Shown here in pieces: positions 62,878 to 64,000 of a stretch of DNA of 64,000 nt. The stretch is from Streptomyces sp. NBC_00154. GTDB lineage: Bacteria > Actinomycetota > Actinomycetes > Streptomycetales > Streptomycetaceae. Under the pieces are notes generated by a model. That model was not told the origin of the DNA and did not search any database. It saw only the letters and a program-made list of their open reading frames with translations. The stretch spans positions 3,168,501-3,232,500 of the forward strand of contig NZ_JAPEMI010000001.1 of the NCBI RefSeq assembly GCF_026342835.1. The letters are read 5' to 3'. The translations under genes and the position numbers were made by a program. How positions within the stretch are numbered: the stretch's first letter is position 1; the number at the start of each line of letters is the position of its first letter.

Positions 62878-64000
62878 ATGGCAGAAGAGAAGAACAAGCG
62901 CACTCGACAGCCCAACGGCCGTTCGTCTATCTACCTGGGTAAGGACGGCAGGTGGCACGGCCGCGTCACAGTTGGCGTCCGTGACGACGGTAAGCCTGAC
63001 CGGCGCCACGTCGAGCGCAAGACCCGAGCCGAGGTGACCAAGGCCGTTAAAGAGCTGGAGCAGCAGCGCGAGACTAAGACGCTCCGCAAGCCCGGCCGTG
63101 GATGGACCGTGGCTGCATGGCTGACCCACTGGGTCGAAGAGATCGCCCCACTCGGTGTCAACGAGAACACCATGGTTGGCTACGGCGTCGCGGTCAGGAA
63201 GCATCTGATCCCCGGCCTCGGAGCGCACAAGCTGGACAAGCTCAGGCCCGAGCACATCGAGAGCCTCTACGGCCGCATGATTGCGGCCGGCAGTAGACCC
63301 GGCACGGCTCACCAGGTGCACCGAACCTTCCGCACCGCCCTGAACGAGGCGGTGCGGCGGGGGCATCTCGGGCAGAACCCCGTGCGCCTGACCAAGGCCC
63401 CTCGGGTCCGCGAAGAGGAGATCGAACCGTTCACCGTCGAAGAGGTGCAACGGCTACTTCGAGCGGCGGACGATCGGCGTAATTCGGCGCGCTGGGCTGT
63501 TGCTCTGGCCCTCGGCTTGCGGCAGGGAGAAGCTCTCGGGCTCAAGTGGACAGATGTGGACCTAGGGCGCGGTGTGCTGATGGTCCGTCGGAGCCGACGA
63601 CGACCGCAGTATGCCCACGGCTGCGTCGACGAGACAGCCTGTGGCCGTAAGGCGGGGTACTGCCCGAAGAGGCAGCGCACCAACCCGGAGACGGCCGACA
63701 CCAAGTCGCGCGCCGGCCGCCGGGCGGTCGGGCTTCCGCGGCAGCTCGTGGACCTCCTCCGTGTCCACCGGAAGCGGCAGGACGCGGAGAGGGTTGCCGT
63801 CGGGGACCGCTGGACGGAAGAGGGTTGGCTCTTTGCCACCGAGACCGGCCGGGGTACCTCACCGCGTACGGACTACGACGACTGGAAGGAGCTACTGCAA
63901 GCCGCAAAAGTTCGAGACGGCCGACTTCACGATGCCCGACACACCGCCGCGACGGTGCTGCTGATCCTCGGGGTATCGGAGCGGGCAGTCATGGGGCTGA
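62878..64000 (+). CDS. int: tyrosine recombinase integrase (C-terminus outside window)
   Basis: 374 residues visible. N-terminal DNA-binding region with an AP2-like beta-sheet (SSIYLGKDGRWHGRVTVG), core-binding domain at about 72-165, then the catalytic domain with R215 (ALGLRQGEALGL) and H351-x-x-R354-H355 (HDARHTAATVLLIL). The nucleophilic Tyr should lie within the next 30 or so residues. A Cys-rich insertion (CVDETACGRKAGYCPKR) at about 250-266 is typical of Streptomyces integrases. It should recombine at the 3' end of tRNA-Ser(CGA). Confidence 0.93.
   Translation, partial: MAEEKNKRTRQPNGRSSIYLGKDGRWHGRVTVGVRDDGKPDRRHVERKTRAEVTKAVKELEQQRETKTLRKPGRGWTVAAWLTHWVEEIAPLGVNENTMVGYGVAVRKHLIPGLGAHKLDKLRPEHIESLYGRMIAAGSRPGTAHQVHRTFRTALNEAVRRGHLGQNPVRLTKAPRVREEEIEPFTVEEVQRLLRAADDRRNSARWAVALALGLRQGEALGLKWTDVDLGRGVLMVRRSRRRPQYAHGCVDETACGRKAGYCPKRQRTNPETADTKSRAGRRAVGLPRQLVDLLRVHRKRQDAERVAVGDRWTEEGWLFATETGRGTSPRTDYDDWKELLQAAKVRDGRLHDARHTAATVLLILGVSERAVMGL

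Larger units (their letters stand above)
52417..64000. mobile_element. AICE (actinomycete integrative and conjugative element), right end outside window
   Basis: At least 11.6 kb. Left boundary: a duplicated 3' tRNA-Ser fragment. Contents left to right: a 55-bp repeat, FG-GAP cargo, second repeat copy, HIT and GNAT genes, truncated GntR and DUF2637 genes, RRQRL zinc-binding protein, small membrane protein, FtsK-like Tra, TTA-containing mini-ORF, Prim-Pol, P-loop helicase, iteron-like array, xis, int. This is the replication, transfer and integration set of pSAM2-type AICEs, with Prim-Pol replication in place of RepSA. The integrase is at the far end, next to where the reconstituted tRNA should be. 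Confidence 0.85.

Overview
The window is very GC-rich, densely coded and uses GTG starts often. It carries SpoIIAB/RsbW-like kinases, SigB/F/G-type sigma factors, a subtilisin-inhibitor-like protein, many TetR/MarR-regulated genes and an actinomycete integrative element. These point to a Streptomyces chromosome, in a core region interrupted at the right by a mobile element. All assignments come from reading the translations and DNA by eye; no search was run.

Layout. 1-2.0 kb: a copper-handling cluster on the minus strand (Sco-family lipoprotein, YcnI, membrane protein). 2.2-10.1 kb: regulators and housekeeping (two anti-sigma-type ATPases, Xaa-Pro aminopeptidase, GAF/PP2C phosphatase, a degenerate Prim-Pol protein, a frameshifted secreted-protein gene, a DUF5926 protein). 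10.2-14.5 kb: GDPD, a membrane HtrA protease, tRNA-Ser(UGA), a Prim-Pol protein and a small secreted protein. 14.7-19.6 kb: five overlapping genes matching the mycobacterial igr operon (chsE2-chsH2-chsE1-chsH1-ltp2), which removes the last three side-chain carbons of steroids, behind a palindromic operator. 19.7-22.8 kb: an ECF sigma factor, a SnoaL-like protein and an acyl-CoA ligase with an 18-bp perfect palindrome upstream. 22.9-27.7 kb: a 1347-residue PAS/receiver protein with a degenerate kinase core, and an SSI-type inhibitor. 27.9-28.3 kb: tRNA-Ser(GCU) and tRNA-Arg(ACG). 28.4-36.1 kb: a DUF2797 protein, an amidohydrolase, and a two-component system followed by two membrane glycosyltransferases. 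36-45 kb: a nuclease-like secreted protein, an MFS/TetR pair, a dehydrogenase, an F420/FMN oxidoreductase, and a MarR-MFS-YceI cluster whose transporter and YceI protein share a carboxypeptidase-regulatory-like domain. 45-52.3 kb: a lipoprotein, tandem SigB-type sigma factors, a deaminase, a two-domain ABM membrane protein and a BBE-type flavoenzyme.

52.4 kb to the right edge is an actinomycete integrative and conjugative element (AICE). Its left end is a 3' fragment of a tRNA-Ser(CGA) gene on the minus strand. It carries cargo (FG-GAP protein, HIT protein, GNAT acetyltransferase), a regulator/membrane-gene pair that both lack their 5' ends at one junction, transfer genes ending in an FtsK-type Tra protein, a Prim-Pol plus P-loop helicase replication module, an iteron-like octamer array, and xis-int. 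The integrase runs off the window. The intact tRNA-Ser is predicted just beyond it.

The most unusual points are the iteron array, the head-to-head truncation, the 55-bp repeats flanking the FG-GAP cargo gene, the igr-like operon, the hendecad-coil PAS pseudokinase, and the palindrome shared by the two sigma-factor promoters.
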